DNA of 64,000 nt from Cyclaneusma minus. Taxonomy: Eukaryota; Ascomycota; Leotiomycetes; Marthamycetales; Marthamycetaceae. This document shows positions 50,201 through 63,201 of the stretch, piece by piece. A program made the position numbers and the translations under genes. Within the stretch, counting starts at the first letter, position 1. Each line of letters starts with the position of its first letter. The notes under the pieces were generated by a model. The model worked only from the letters and a program-made list of their open reading frames with translations, was not told the DNA's origin and did not search any database. The stretch is taken from positions 1 to 64,000 of the forward strand of contig JAKZHN010000029.1 of the NCBI GenBank assembly GCA_037179335.1, written 5' to 3'.

Positions 50201-50723
50201 TTGCGCACCAGCTTGCTGAAGAGGAATTAGTCGCATAGCAACTTGGGGGGTCAGCGAAGGGCCAGGGGCTAAGAGTTCGCCTACCTCGCTCTTGAGTGCA
50301 TCGAAGAAGTTCAGGCCGGAGTGGCCTGTGATCTGGCAGATGAAGCGTCTCTATTCACAGTCAGCCTCGACGGACCTTAGAACTACACCGAGTCATTTGT
50401 GAGTTTACATACCTGCTTGTAGAAGTCCATGCTAGTTTCAATTAGCTTCATGCTTTCATATATCATAACATAGAAAGAGGTACTTACCGATTCAAGTATG
50501 CTTCGTAGTCGGTGAAGACCTCTTCGGTCGCCTTGATCTCCCAGACCTACGCGCAGGTCAGTGTGCTGCTGCGGTGGGTCTGCGCCAAGTTTATAAGACC
50601 TACCTCAACGTTCTCATCTTCAATCACTGGGGGCTGCAGATACTGCACTGGTTTTCTTTTGAAGAGAACCTGTTCAAGTTAGAGTGGGGATGTCCTGAAA
50701 GTTCGGGGTGCTGAGCTTACCAT
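47225..50723 (-). CDS. ITC1: ISW2 chromatin-remodelling subunit Itc1 (WAC/DDT/WHIM)
   Basis: Non-catalytic partner of the Isw2 ATPase, the fungal relative of ACF1, which spaces nucleosomes. Seven coding exons: 50723-50721 (ATG only), 50669-50604, 50546-50488, 50431-50413 (19 nt), 50350-50285, 50215-48438 and 48386-47225; 1050 residues. Every junction keeps frame and has GT-AG. The WAC domain is at residues 2-110 (VLFKRKPVQYLQPPVIED, QITGHSGLNFFDALKSE, RRVQFQTISRIDNLVD). A Pro-rich linker follows, then DDT near 405-465 (ETWDTLNVYCEVFKLDSF), WHIM near 545-610 (GGWQAIIVGLLYQLSKN) and a WSD segment near 805 (DRFWNRYYWFERNG). A charged coiled-coil-like stretch (KREEEEEKKAKAEAAAK) lies between, and the C-terminus is basic. 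A well-conserved gene; no sign of damage. Confidence 0.94.
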
Positions 50724-53162
50724 TGTGGCGGCGGTTGAAGCACAATCAACCGGAACTGCGGGGGAGAGTAAGAGTCTGGAGGAAGAGAATGATATTAGCT
50801 GTCTAGCTCTAGGCTCTGATATTTGCAAGCTTTAAGATCAATATCGCAGAGCGAAGAGCGCGGGTGGGTGCTGCGAGGCGGGGGGTGAGAGTGCTCTCGC
50901 GGTCGTGGGCGGTGTCAAAGGGAGCCTGGAGGAGGAAGTGTATCTTGGCCGGGGAGGGACGAGGCTTTGGAACATACAGACGAGGCTATCAAGACGCGTC
51001 GATCAGGTGCTGCCGATGCTAGCCTGCGCGCATGGAGTCGTAGAGAGATGGTGGTGGTGGTGGCGGGCGATGCTTCGACAGCTGGGCCACGCGACGGTGA
51101 TGTGGAGCGAGAGGAAGAAGGGAGCAGAGCGGAGAGGAGAGAATAATATGTGGGCGAGGTCAAAAAGGTGCACCCGCCCAGCTACCAAACTCTTAGATCC
51201 CGGTCTAGCGCTGCAGCGCGTGCCCGACCCCCATCATCCGCCAGCAGACCACGAAATGTTTGCACCCAGCCTCATAGCCATGGAGTGCCCACGTTTTTGT
51301 ACTCGTTCGAGAGCCCCAGCACCGGCGAATCCAGAGGATACCCATTTGTGCAGAGAAGCTATAATTACCAGGGCTTCTTGCGGGGCACAAGATTCGCCGC
51401 CTTCCTTCGGGGCGAAGGGGGTCTGTGATATGGGAACCTCTCTCTCCCCATGCATCCACGCAGCTTCTGGCCACAGCGCTGCAACGCTCTTTGTGCTCCA
51501 GTTTGATCAATGTCGGAATACGCATGACAAAGGCACCCTTCGAGTCTGCCATCGGCACGGGCAACTTCGCCCTGTTTGTTGCAATACAGGTGTGCAAATG
51601 AGAAAAGGTTGTTCATATCAAGAAGATCGGCCATGACGTCTCGAAGCTCCCGTGCGGCTGCACCAGGAACCCCGGGTCAGGCGGCCAATCCCAAATTTAT
51701 ATGTACAGATCTGATACTAATTGCACGGTATCGTTGCAGAGGTGCAAGCAGCCCAGCATCCGAATAATTGGCAGAGCAGTGATCAATCTCAGCAGCGGAG
51801 CAAGCGTCGAGGCCACCGCGACGGCTCTGAACCTTTTTCTTCCGCCCGGATGCCAAACGGGTTTTAGCTAGTTGACTAAGCGAGCAACTTCATACCCAAC
51901 TCACGCACTCCCTCGCAGAGGGGCCACGCATCTGCCAATGGGCGAAGCTGAACGCGCCACGGACTGGCCCATAAGTCGGCCACGAGAATTCTCCCATGAC
52001 CATTTTCAAGAACTTACGACTTCTTTACCATCATCATATTCTCATATCAAGCCGATTTTGAGCCTCAATCTGTACCCCTGACGGGACGCGCCCGATGCTT
52101 TTTCGACCACCCCAACGCCACGGGTAGACCCGATGTTCATTGCCCCGGTGCGCACATGTATAATGCACCCTTCAATAGCAGTACCACGTGTTCAAAAACA
52201 GCTCAGACGTGAGAACTTGCAAAGCTTACTGTCGACTGACTGCAACCCCTGAGATCACCTGCATCTCCTCGATTTGGAAACTGCCATCTGCCTCGATTGA
52301 GCTATCCCCCGTGACATTTGCCATCGTGGCTCTACTAACAAACCAGAGTCATCTATCTAGCACGAACATTTGGTGTACTAAACTTGCAAAACTCCCATGC
52401 TTCCGATTCTCTCCAACCCCTGAGATCACCTGTAGCTCCTCGATTTGCGAAATGCCATGGGCTTTACTTCAGGTATTCCCCGTGATATCTGACATCACGG
52501 CTCTCTACTGGTGACCCATAGTCGTTCACCCAGCACACCAGCATGAATGTTCAAGTGATCACAAACTCGCTGCCGGCTGAGTGCACCCCATTCCCCCTTC
52601 TCACAATTCCCTTCCGGTCACCCCTCCATCCTCTCCCCAACCTGTCCCATCTTTTCCATTATCGTCTTCCCGTCCCCGTCGCCGTCCCGGTCACCGTCTC
52701 CATCTCCATCTCCATCTCCATCTCCTCCTCTTCCTTCGCCGGGTTCAACAAAACACGAAAACACTCCTGCCAAATCCCCTTTCCCCTATGGGATCACATG
52801 TGGTTCTTCAGTGTGGAGACTGTCATTTGTTTTATGTGAGCTATCTCCCATGACTTGGGTGTCATGACTCTACTAGCATCTGGTAATCCACAGTCATCCA
52901 TCTAGTATGAGTATCATAGAAAACAAGACCCTACCCAACAGCTGTATTGCTTCCGCTATCCTACCTGACCTCGTCATAGAGGAACTGGCTAGGAAGGCAT
53001 GACACCACAAAACCATGTAGCCGTGACCCAGCCAACAAAACATCCAATCACAGTATCACATCATCACAGCTTGCTAACCGCACTCACAGCATTTCAAATC
53101 CAGCTTTCGTTCTTATACAACACAGCCCACTACCCCCCTCCCTCTTCCTCACCTCCCACAAA
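50724..53162. other. Gene-poor intergenic stretch with repeats
   Basis: Lies between the 5' end of ITC1 and the 3' end of ALG8. The first 200 bp hold the ITC1 leader and promoter. Open frames (50905-51636 and others) have no family pattern. A threefold degenerate repeat at 52243-52920 is listed. The stretch 53041-53162 is probably the ALG8 3' region. Confidence 0.5.
52243..52920 (+). repeat. Three degenerate copies of a ~130-bp repeat
   Basis: Copy 1 (about 52243-52370) and copy 2 (about 52418-52555) share CCCCTGAGATCACCTG, CTCCTCGATTTG and TTCCCCGTGA-like words, 175 bp apart. A weaker copy 3 (about 52793-52920) repeats GATCACATGTGG, GTGAGCTATCTCCCATGAC and GTCATCCATCTAGTA, the last matching GTCATCTATCTAGCA of copy 1. 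No coding content. Confidence 0.6.
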
Positions 53163-54858
53163 CTACAAAGTAAAATAAACCACCAAAAACCCCACCCAAC
53201 TCCCCACCACCCCCACCGCCGCATAGCTACTAATAAACATCAACGGCAAAAACTCCAACCTCTCTCCCCACACCAGCCCATGCACCGCACTCGCATACAC
53301 AATCAGCGGAATACTCACCGCAATATACAGCGTACTCAGTCTATCAAAGAGAAAAATCCTCGCCCTCTTACTCGCCGGCGCCAGTCTATCAAACGCCAAC
53401 AAGAACCCCACAAGCCAGAAAATCGTATACACAGTTTTGATAGGAAACTCTGAGGCAGTGAATAGGAGCGGGAAGAGGGAGACGTGGCCGGCGACGGCGA
53501 GGGGGCGGAAGGCGCCGAGGTAGCGCCGGTCGCACAGGCAGAGGAGGGAGAAGGGGATTATTACGAGGAGGATGGCTTTTTCGTGTACGTGCCAGCCGAA
53601 GAGGAAGGAGGCGTAGCCGCAGAGGGTTACGGCGCCGATGAAGGTTTCCCAGGAGGGGTCGAGGAAGAGCTTGAGTAGGGGAAGAGCTTGGGCGACTAGG
53701 GTCAGGAGAAAGGTGGTTCGGGCGGTGATTTCGGGGAGGACGGCGAAGGAGGTGTCGCCGACTAGGCCGCGGGTTACGCTTTGGAGGGCGTCGGGATTGA
53801 CTTCGAGACCTAGGCGGGGAGCAACTGGGGGATGTTAGTTGGAAGCTGTGGAGTACCCCTTTTTTGGGAAAATGCGGATGATGGGTACGCACCGTAAATC
53901 AGAATGCGGTCGGTGAAAGAGTACATGGCCCAGACGTTGGGTGCCCAGTATGCATGGCATAGACTTCGCGAGAACGGAAAAAGTCGACTCAGTAGCTGCG
54001 GTATCTGGTTCCAGAGCGCAAAGGGGCCAAAAGCGAGGCCGAATATGGCAATAATCCCAGAGCCTAGCTTGATCGCATTGCCGAATTTGATTTCAAAGAT
54101 CGACTTTGGTCCAAGACAGTATGCTCGCAGCAGGTACACAAAATATGCCGGCGCGAGATACAGGTAAATGTGCTTTAGACACAAAAGAGCTGCGAAGAGG
54201 AAGCCGCTGTATAGGAGCGTGGATTTCTTGCGGGCAAGAACCAGCGATAGTATGAGAATACCGTAGAGGAATCCATTGTATTGGAAGTGGATGTGGTCAA
54301 TGATCAAAAGACCTGGTGACAGCAGAATTGAAAGAGCTGCAGCATGGGCGGTACGTTTCGAGGCCAGTGGGCTTGTCTGGACGAAGCTGCTTCGCGTCAG
54401 CTTCAATCCCTAACATGGGCCCATTGTATGATTCTACCCACAGATATAGCGCATAAACCAACACCAGCTCCGTCAAAATAACCGTAGTTCTCTGAAAATA
54501 AACAGTCTGCCAACTATCATATTCCAGATTCCACACCTGCAGCATCTTGGGATCCACCCATCTTGCCGCCTGTGACAGCACCCATTCAAAGTATGCGAAA
54601 AATGGCGGGTAGTCGAGCGTCCATTCCGAAGTTTTCTCGTAGTACCAGTCGCGCACGGGCAGGCTGTTGGTGATGGCGAGCCAGTTTCTGTGGACTTCGA
54701 AGTCTGTAGATTTGCTGTTTCAACTCTTGTCAGCCTCGCTGTCAATCCCCCACGAAGTTCAATTTTGGGGAGGAGACGAACTAGGCAGGGAAGAGGAGGA
54801 CTTTTAATGCGCCGGAGAGGATGGCGCATTGGGCTATTGAGGGGTAAGGCTCCGACAT
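53163..54858 (-). CDS. ALG8: ER alpha-1,3-glucosyltransferase Alg8
   Basis: Adds the second glucose to the lipid-linked oligosaccharide, from dolichyl-phosphate-glucose, in the ER lumen during N-glycan precursor assembly. Exons 54858-54782, 54714-54442, 54386-53893 and 53824-53163 give 501 residues. The donor of intron 1 is GTTCGT, unusual but needed to give PAYKSTDFEVHRNW; intron 2 (GTGGGT...GCAG) gives YALYLFVQTSP, and intron 3 is GTGCGT...CCCAG. Marks separating it from Alg6 are LDYPPFFAYFEWVLS near residue 60 and DHIHFQYNGFLYGI. Alg6/Alg8 features include VHRNWLAIT and many hydrophobic membrane helices. The C-terminus is a long membrane-helix run (WLVGFLLAF, VVGSWVGFLVVYF). It is divergent from the PUF gene with a 2.8 kb gap. 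Confidence 0.93.
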
Positions 54859-57638
54859 GGTGACTACTACATCGGCATGTCGCTGTCAATTGGCGTCCTT
54901 TTGTTTCGTGGTGGACAAATTGTCACCTTGGTGTTCACTTCGAGCTACGATGTTGGAGGTTCGCGCCAAGACCATTGGTACCTGAGGCTAGCACTTGGCC
55001 ATTTACGCGTGTCGCGACACGAAGACTCGATTGTGACAAAAGAGAAGACGTGTCTCTAGGTCGCGTCTGCCATCATTATCGAATACATGTCCTGTTGTCC
55101 TCATTGTTCTGCATTTGCCACCTGAACTTTTAGCTCTTCGAGATGGTTTTCAGTTTTGGAGAGAAAGTCGAGAGAGACTGGGAGCAGATCGCCAACTGCA
55201 AGGCTGGCAGTTCAGATCCCTGGCTCGAGCAGGGAACATAGCCTCTGGGAGAACGCTTCAAGGATCTCAGCGTCGATGGTGAACTACAGCTCCCTCACTG
55301 CTCCTAATACTACTACTCCTATGTTGCTTTTGAGTTTGGACTCGGGCATTTAGATTGACGATGACAGCAGCTGTCAAAGCGCCGGGCCAGAGAACGGAGA
55401 AAACGGTAGGCATTTAGAAGGTCGTCGACGATGAAATTTGTCCGTAAATCGATAAGATCCGGGAGCTAGGTATTCAACGTTAATTTATTGAGCCAGTAGT
55501 TGTCGAAAGGGTCTCAAGTTCTTCTGATTTCCCGCTATGTTCTGGGGATTCATGACGGTGAGAGTCCTCGGTGGTATGCTCATGCCATGTCGCCCAAAGT
55601 TCAGTTCCTCCACAAAGGCAGTTTCTGACGAGGGGGTAATGCGGAGCCGACGTTTCAGAATTGGTGACTATGGGTCCAGGAGAGCATTGACAGCTCGGAG
55701 AACGACTCTTCGACTCTTCCTCAGACTCCAAATCGACAAAACTTCATGCTGTCCACATCCAGCTTTCTGCTTCATGTTGGGATGTGGAAAAGGAGGGAGC
55801 TGAGTACCGTGTTTTTATTCTCCACGGACACAACGACTGATATTGCCCCTGACTAGCCACGCCGGGACACATCCTTTGGTCGCAGTTGCACAGCATGGAA
55901 GACTCGTGGACATTATCCCTCCTACCTGGTATTAGGTCAATTTGCCTAGCACAAGAGGCTTGAAAGCATGGCATTATCGAATAGCCACGAGTACGACTTT
56001 GCCGGAATTCGGAAGATCGAGTGGTGCACGGCCTACCTATGATCTATATAAAGGACCTGAAAGGCTGAATGTTCCAAAGGCAGAACTGCAGCTATTGCAT
56101 GAATGACCGTATCCCTGCATAGAGATGGTTCGCTGTGCCAGCCAAGCTCTGGCCGCCGCTTGTTCGTTCCGGGACCTGTGCTACACCGGACTTGATGTGT
56201 GTATCTGAAACGAAACATGACAGTCTGGTAGTCAGGGGAGAGATGTGGAAATATCTCCATTTCCCCGGTGTATGTGGAAGCCTGGAAGTCAATGGTGCTT
56301 GGTGGTGCAAGTCTGAAGTAGAACACCTGGATTGTGTCTCGCAATCCCAATAGATTAACAAAACTCCATGTATAACTTTGAGGTAGTGCAGAGAGACACT
56401 TTAGGCATAGTGAGGCCAGCCCAGGGACCTGTTTCACCTTTTTCTCGGGCAGCCGATCCCTGAAAGGCTATTCGTCTGCTTCTCCACAGGTGTTTGTAAC
56501 TGTGCAGTGCTAAAGTAAGCGGCAGCACTAAGAGGGCGAAAGGCACACTCGAGGGGCGTCAGAAGACAGGTAGCTTAGTGCACCGAGGCTCTCTCACTTC
56601 TCAACTCTCAATCACCACTTGACTGTCGGGTGTTGTCCTATTGTCCCATTGTCGTGGCTATTGTCGTTCGAATTGTTCTCCGTACATTAATTATTATTTT
56701 GAGGCTGGCTGTGCAAGTCGCAGCTCCACTTCTTCCTGTCGTTTTCCAAGGTTGAGGCAGGGCCGGTTATCCCGCTCCAAGCTCGCTTCTGGCCGGAGCA
56801 CTCGAGCCCCCGATTATTTTGTCGTGATCCCGACCATTGACCTGGTACCCGCACAACCACACCACCTCGAGCCCCATCCGACTCTCTCCCTCCCTTCTCC
56901 TCCCCCCGATCCCCGAATCCTCTGCCATCGTTGAGGTCTTCTCTTCCTCTCTGCCTTTCGAACGACCGACTGCTGCCCACGAGTTCCCTGCGGCTGTCGT
57001 CATCAGCGGGAAAGGCTCTCCTTCTCTACGCTCCTTCTGGCTGCGCACACCAGCATCGGCCGCTTCTTCGTCAAACGCCGTTCCTCTTCCCCTCTTAATG
57101 CCATTTGATCTTTGATCCAGCACCACGAGAAGCAGACGGGCCAAGGAGACGGACGCCTTTGGCAAGCTTCAATAGCACACGACCGCGGCCAGGTACTCGA
57201 CCTTCCGCACGTGTGCGACTTCGAGGACGACCGACCCCCTTTCGGCCCTTTCTACCTGCGTTACCTTCTTTCGATCTCCCTCTTCTACATCCTGTGTGCC
57301 GCCCGAATAGAATTCGGTTGTGCCGTTTTATTTGTCTGCTGGCGATTTACAGAAGCTTCTCCGAGACGTTGACTGCGGCATTTGTCAAGCGCACCTGGAA
57401 CCGACGCCCCACTCGCAGCGCTGTGAATATACCGGCCGGACCAGCTTTGTCTTGCCGTGTCTCTAAACCTCTGTTGGCCATCATTTCGACCATTGCGATA
57501 ATCGATCCCGATCTGCTTCTGTCTTGTTGGTGAATGCAAAACTGGGCGAGCCTAGGGGATTCATTGTAGTCTCACCGCACCCACATTCTGTCACAGGACA
57601 GCTGCAGTTACCCTACTCACTTGGTGGGATAATCTTTA
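54859..57638. other. Intergenic stretch upstream of ALG8 and PUF gene
   Basis: 2.8 kb without a recognisable gene. The right third (about 56.6-57.6 kb) is C/T-rich with several short ATG frames, like a long 5' leader of the PUF gene with upstream open frames. The rest shows only short frames without family resemblance. Confidence 0.45.
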
Positions 57639-60600
57639 ATGTCAAGTACAAGATCAGATCCACCCACGATGAGTTACTTCTCCAATGTGCCCAGTGCCAA
57701 TCAGGCATCGGGAGCCTCGACCGGCACCAACTCGCCCACCGAGCTGAACGGCAGCAGCTCTGTCCGTTCACCATTTGGAATGCCGTCCATGACGAAATCT
57801 GTCAGTGGTATCGCTCGATCTGGAGCTGGTTCTCCGTCTCATGAGCTTGGCAGTGGAGCCGCCCGATTGTACTCCAAGAGGTAAGTCGCTTGAATCGCCA
57901 TGACCATTGCCATCACAACACACTAACTCGAAGCACAGGGCGCGAGAAATCCAAGCACAAGAAGGTGTGCAAGCTGTACCCTTGAATGTTTGGGGTCCGC
58001 CGACCAGTGGGAACTCTACACCTCTGCGTGAAAACATCCCCGAATCGCCTACAGACAGCTTCCCAGACTACGTTCAGTTGCCAACACCAGAAAGCGCCCC
58101 GCAGAGTCAAAGTCGACGGGCACGAGCAGGGACTGTCCCCTCGCGTTTCGCCCCAGGAGCACCCGTTGGCACTCTTGGACTCATCCCCGATCTGAACTCA
58201 AGGACATCACGACCCACGCCATCACCTTCTCCATTCAAATCACCTTCTCCAACGATCGGAGGAGAACTAGACATGTCGAGTTTACGCATGAACTCCGACA
58301 GTGTCGGCCTACTTAGTCGACTTCGTTCAGGTTCGATGCCTCACCGCAATTTCCTGGGCGCTGTGGGCGCTGGCGCGAGCTCTCCTTTCGGACCGTCCAT
58401 ATTCTCGAGCAGTTATGCTCAAGGGCGAGCGCGTACGAGTACTTTGCAGAGCATTGCGAGCGTTGGATCGAATAATGCAAGCTCCCCATCCCAGTCCGCC
58501 TTCTCCAGAGAAGGGGCTACCGACAAGAATAATACACTTGACTACCTGGGCTTGGCCGACAATGTGCCACTGCCGCCCAGCGGCCTGGGCGGCGTCGCGG
58601 GGCTCATCGCCAATATGGAAAACTATAGGCGGGACCAGCGATGGCGATCGATGTCTGTCAACACTGGGGACCATTACCCCGAGGACGAAGACGGCTATGT
58701 CTCTGGAGCAGTCACGCCTTACGACTACCAGCAACAGGTCATCATCAGTCAACTGAATGCCACGAACGCGGCAATTGAGCAGCACAATCGCGCTGTCCAA
58801 GATTTCGTCAAGCGGACTGCCAGGCCACGTGCTAGTACAGCTGGCGTCCTGGACTCACCGAGAGTTAATCGTAACTTTCTCTCTCCCGGGGCGTCCCGTC
58901 TCGACAATATCACGTCTGCCAGTGAGTTGATGGAGACACAGAGCTTTGACGAACTTTCGGAAGCAGTGCAGACTATGGGCTTAGGCACGAGTACACCGGG
59001 CATCGAAAACAATCGCCTCAATCCTACCGATCAGCAATTTCTCGAAGAACCTACTTCATCCTTGTGGCTCGGGAACATTCCGCCCTCTACGACTCCCTCT
59101 ACACTCACCGAAATGTTCAAACAGCACGGACCGGTGGCATCTGCTCGAGTTCTTACCCACAAGAACTGTGGGTTTGTGAATTTTGAACATGTGGAGAGCG
59201 CCCAGACAGCCAAAGCTCTTCTCAATGGCAAGGAGATCTTCCCCGGTGCTGGCCCTGTGAGAATCAATTTTGCCAAGCCTGCCTCTGCTACGGGGACCCC
59301 AGGTCATTCCCCAAGCCCAGATCCGTTCTCCAAGGGCCAGGAAGCTGGTGCTCCTACACAGGCCAGGTCTTCCGAGGCTGCAAGCGGTGGTGGTCCCGGT
59401 ATCATTTCACGCCCTACCACAACTCCTCCGATCGTTCCGGAGCTGTCGACGATGAAGAAGGATATTCTTGAGATTGTCATATTTTTCGGAGCTACCGAAG
59501 AGGATCAAATGAGGATTGGCGAGAGCGTTGAACGGGCCATCACCTACAACAACTTCACGGACGACATTCCACCTGTCAAAGAGGCCACTAGCAACCGAAT
59601 TTTCGATGCACCTAAGCTCCGGGATGTCCGAAAGCGCATTGACAACGCTACGATGACCCAGGCTGAGATGGAAATCGATGCAATGAAAATGTTGCCCGAG
59701 ATCGCCGAATTGGCGTCCGATTACTTGGGTAACACGGTTGTACAAAAGCTATTCGAGCTCTGCTCCGAGGAGGTTAAGGACGCTATGCTTAGGGAGATTG
59801 GTCCTCATATGGCTGAGATCGGTGTCCACAAGAACGGAACCTGGGCCGCACAAAAGATCATCGACCACGCCAAGACACACACCCAGAAGTCCATGATTGT
59901 TGAGAACCTGCACTCTTACACGGTTCCCTTGTTCCTTGACCAGTTTGGCAACTATGTCTTGCAAGGCTGTCTAGGTTTCAAAGAGCCGTACACTTCATTC
60001 ATCTTCGAGACTATGCTAAGCCAGATGTGGAAGATTGCACAAGGTCGATTTGGTGCCAGGGCTATGAGAGCTTGCCTTGAAAGCCATTACTCAAGCAAGG
60101 ACCAGCAACGCATGCTTGCTGCGGCCATTGCCCTGCACAGTGTTCAGTTGGCTACCAATGCCAACGGTGCCTTACTTCTTACATGGTTCCTCGATACTTG
60201 CACGCTCCCCCAGCGACGCACTGTTCTGGCTCCCCGTCTTGTGCCCCACCTAGTGCATCTATGCACCCACAAGTTGGCTTACTTGACTGTCCTGAAGATC
60301 ATCAACCAGAAGAATGAGCTTGGTGCAAGAGACACCATTCTCAATGCGATGTTCTTTTCCAAGGATGACCAAGTTCTTGAAGATATTCTGAAGGATCACC
60401 AGTGCGGCGCTACCTTGATCTTCAAGGTCCTGACGACTCCTTTCTTCAACGAGGAGATTCGACCTGCTGTTGTGGAAAACATCAAGAAGATTTTGTTGAA
60501 GTTGAAGGCCCAGCCGCAGCAGGGTTACAAGCGTCTTATGGACGAGGTCGGATTGTCTACACGCAACGGAACCTCTGGCCCCTCGCGCGATCGTTCGTCA

Positions 60601-61239
60601 CACAACCACGAGCGCCAGCGTCCGGCTTCGCAGCATAGCTCTGTCAACAACCATGCCGCCCCTCCCCAGCAGTATGCCAACCAGTTTTATAACCAAATAC
60701 AGCAGTCGCCTTACGACCCGGGAATGGCCATGGGAATGCAGCGCACCGATAGCTTTGACTCGAACACGTCCGCCGCTTACCCCCCATACGTCCAGAACGG
60801 CATGTTCGCACCGCCGCAAATGCAACTCCCGCTCAACATGCAGCAGCAGGTCCAATACCAGCAAGGTATGGCAATGGCGGCTCGAGCTTCGACGCCGGTC
60901 AACAACTTTTACGGCGGTATGAACACTGGATTCAGTGGATATGGAAGTCCCACCCCATCCATGGACCCTTATCGCAACCAAGGCCTCGTCAACGGCAGTC
61001 CCATCCAGGCGCCTCAAATGGGTAGTCCTATGATGGCCCAGAACGGATTTGCTCCCCAGGCCTTTGGCATGGGCATGGGTGCAGGTATGGGCGGATACGG
61101 TTTTCCTGGCATGGGCGGTATGCAGAACATGGCCTACATGCCTCAAGAGCAGGTCAATGGTCGCCGTGGCAGAGTAAGTGAACTGGAAACAAGCTCCAAT
61201 GATCGATAACATGACTGACAATCAACTCAGCAACTCTAA
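57639..61239 (+). CDS. Pumilio-family RNA-binding protein with RRM (Jsn1-like)
   Basis: Post-transcriptional regulator binding mRNA 3' ends through PUF repeats, of the Jsn1/Puf2-like class that also has an RRM. Exons 57639-57880, 57939-61173 and 61231-61239 give 1161 residues; the last exon has only two sense codons and TAA (CAA CTC TAA) after a GTAAGT...CTCAG intron. Without that splice the frame would end at 61209 after 12 other residues. The N-terminal 450 residues are Ser/Pro-rich. The RRM (about 452-530) has LWLGNIPP and NCGFVNFEHVESA. PUF repeats (about 670-960) include LGNTVVQKLFELCS, KNGTWAAQKIIDHA, FGNYVLQGCL and FGARAMRACLE. The tail is Gln/Met/Gly-rich. MSYFSNVP (57672) is an alternative start 11 residues in. 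Confidence 0.93.
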
Positions 61240-63201
61240 ATACCTGTGCGTATAAATACTGTATAAACGACCCATTAACCTTTCTTCATTTCGCCAAAAC
61301 CTGGTTTCACGTCATGCTTTGGGGGAGTTCGGATCGCTTTTGCGTGGCATGTGGCAAGAATCTCTCATCGCAACCAACACGTATCGAAACAAGACGTTAC
61401 GCTTTCCCGGTATGGATTTCTTCTGGGGAGCACTTAGCTTGCTCGATTCAGAGGGCTCTCGCTTCTTTTTTTACGATTCAAGATCATCGCTCGAAAAGTT
61501 TCGGAAAAATTCATGTTGCTTTGTTGGGCTCTTAGGCTGTTGCGGGGTTGATTTGCTGCATTTCATGAGAGCAGAGAGCATTGAGGTAGCGGGCAGATTT
61601 CTCGAGTTGCTGAAAAAGAGATGGATTCTGAAATAGGCTTGCTTCATTCACATGGAATGCAAAGTGGCTGCGGCATGATAGTTGAGGAAGACCGAGGGAT
61701 TGGGTTCGTTTTCGACCTCTGAGAGGGAGGGAGCGGATACTACTACTTGGGCTGAGGAGACTTACCGCTCGCAAGCTGCATATCAGGCCACGGCAATAGC
61801 TAGCTTTTCGGTGTAAAGGATAGCATCATGATACTTGTGACTATGACTTGGGGTTTGTAGCAGTGATTTGTGTGATGAGTGTCGAGTGTCTCGTAGAAGG
61901 TCGCGCTGGCTGGCTGACACCAGGTGAGCAGACTCGTCACGAGGTCAGCCAAGAAATTCCCGACACACTTCTTGATCGTGTCTGGCGTTATCATCTGAAG
62001 ATTCAAGAGTTCCGAATACCTGGATGAGCACATGCAACTCCATTCAAGTGTCGTGTGTCATGGTAAGCTTTGCTTTTGGCTTCGCGGACGGTTCTCCTTT
62101 TCAATTTGAAATTTGGGAGAAGTTTTCCAACGGCTGAATCAGTTTCAGCGGCTGTCATGAATCGTCGATGCCGGATTCTCCCCGCGAGATCTTCAGGGAC
62201 ACTCAGGTACGGATCTATATTTAGGTTCTCGAGAAGTCAACAGATTGATAGAAGTAACAATTTTGCAGAAATGGGTAATAGGTGTCCATGGAAGGGGTTA
62301 ACGGGGAAGAGGCGTCAGGTTGCACAAAAATATGCAGGGCTGCTGATGAATTGCCTTATGTGGCTCAGGTTACATAAGCATGGACCCTGAATGCATATGT
62401 CTCTCGCTTGCGGCAATCCAACGGCGTGCACCACCAACGTTATTTTGATCGAGTTGCACATGTGTCCGCCTCCGCGAACCGCATGGCTGAAAAGTCAGTC
62501 CAAGGGCGTGTTGATGTCAGTCGAGATTCAGGCTCCAGCTTTGTACGCTTTACCGCTCATCTGTGGTTTCTGGAACATCTCGGCTCCACTTGGCACTTTT
62601 CCAGAACATAAAGATGCGTGGATTCAACTCGGCGAGAAAGGCCACAATCGACAGGGCCTTGACTCTGGAGCCGCAGGCCATAGCGCGTCCCGCTCAGGGT
62701 CCTTCCAGGGGTCCTGCAAAACGCACCTCCCCAACGGATCGCGGATCAAAATTGTCGAGACATGCTCCTGGGGAAGCGGCGGCCGGGCGCCTGTACACAG
62801 ACTTGATGGCACCGCGACCAAAAGCACGCGAAAGCTCAACGGATTCGATTCTGCCTCCTGGCCTAAAGAGGGATCACACCTGGGCCAAGCACGCAGAGCA
62901 GATTCTGATACCAAGAACGGAGAAGGTACGCTATGGGTGAGTGCTGCTTCCCAGAGTAGAAGAGAGGCGGCTGCTCTCGAGTCTTGCTTTTTCTTCTTGC
63001 TTGTGATTCTGTAACTTCTTCTCGACTGTCTGGTGTGTTTCTCTCGTATTTGCTGAGAATAATACGAGTCGAGTCGCCTCTCAGCTCTCTTGTCTGCATT
63101 TCTGCGCCTTTTTGCTTTTAGCACGTGCAAATCCCTTCCTCCCCAATCCTGATATTTGGGAGCCGCCCTCCTTCCGCCTCTCAACTTCTCCCATTAACAC
63201 A
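61240..63201. other. Intergenic stretch before the desaturase
   Basis: Holds the PUF 3' end and the desaturase promoter. A + frame near 62563-62940 ends in sequence like a splice donor (GTGAGT at about 62937) and has a basic, fairly normal composition (LPPGLKRDHTWAKHAEQILI), so a short exon cannot be excluded, but no partner exon or family was found. Confidence 0.4.

Noticed and set aside
62563..62940. Short gene or exon before the desaturase
   Set aside because: A donor-like end is visible but no partner exon, start context or family resemblance was found.
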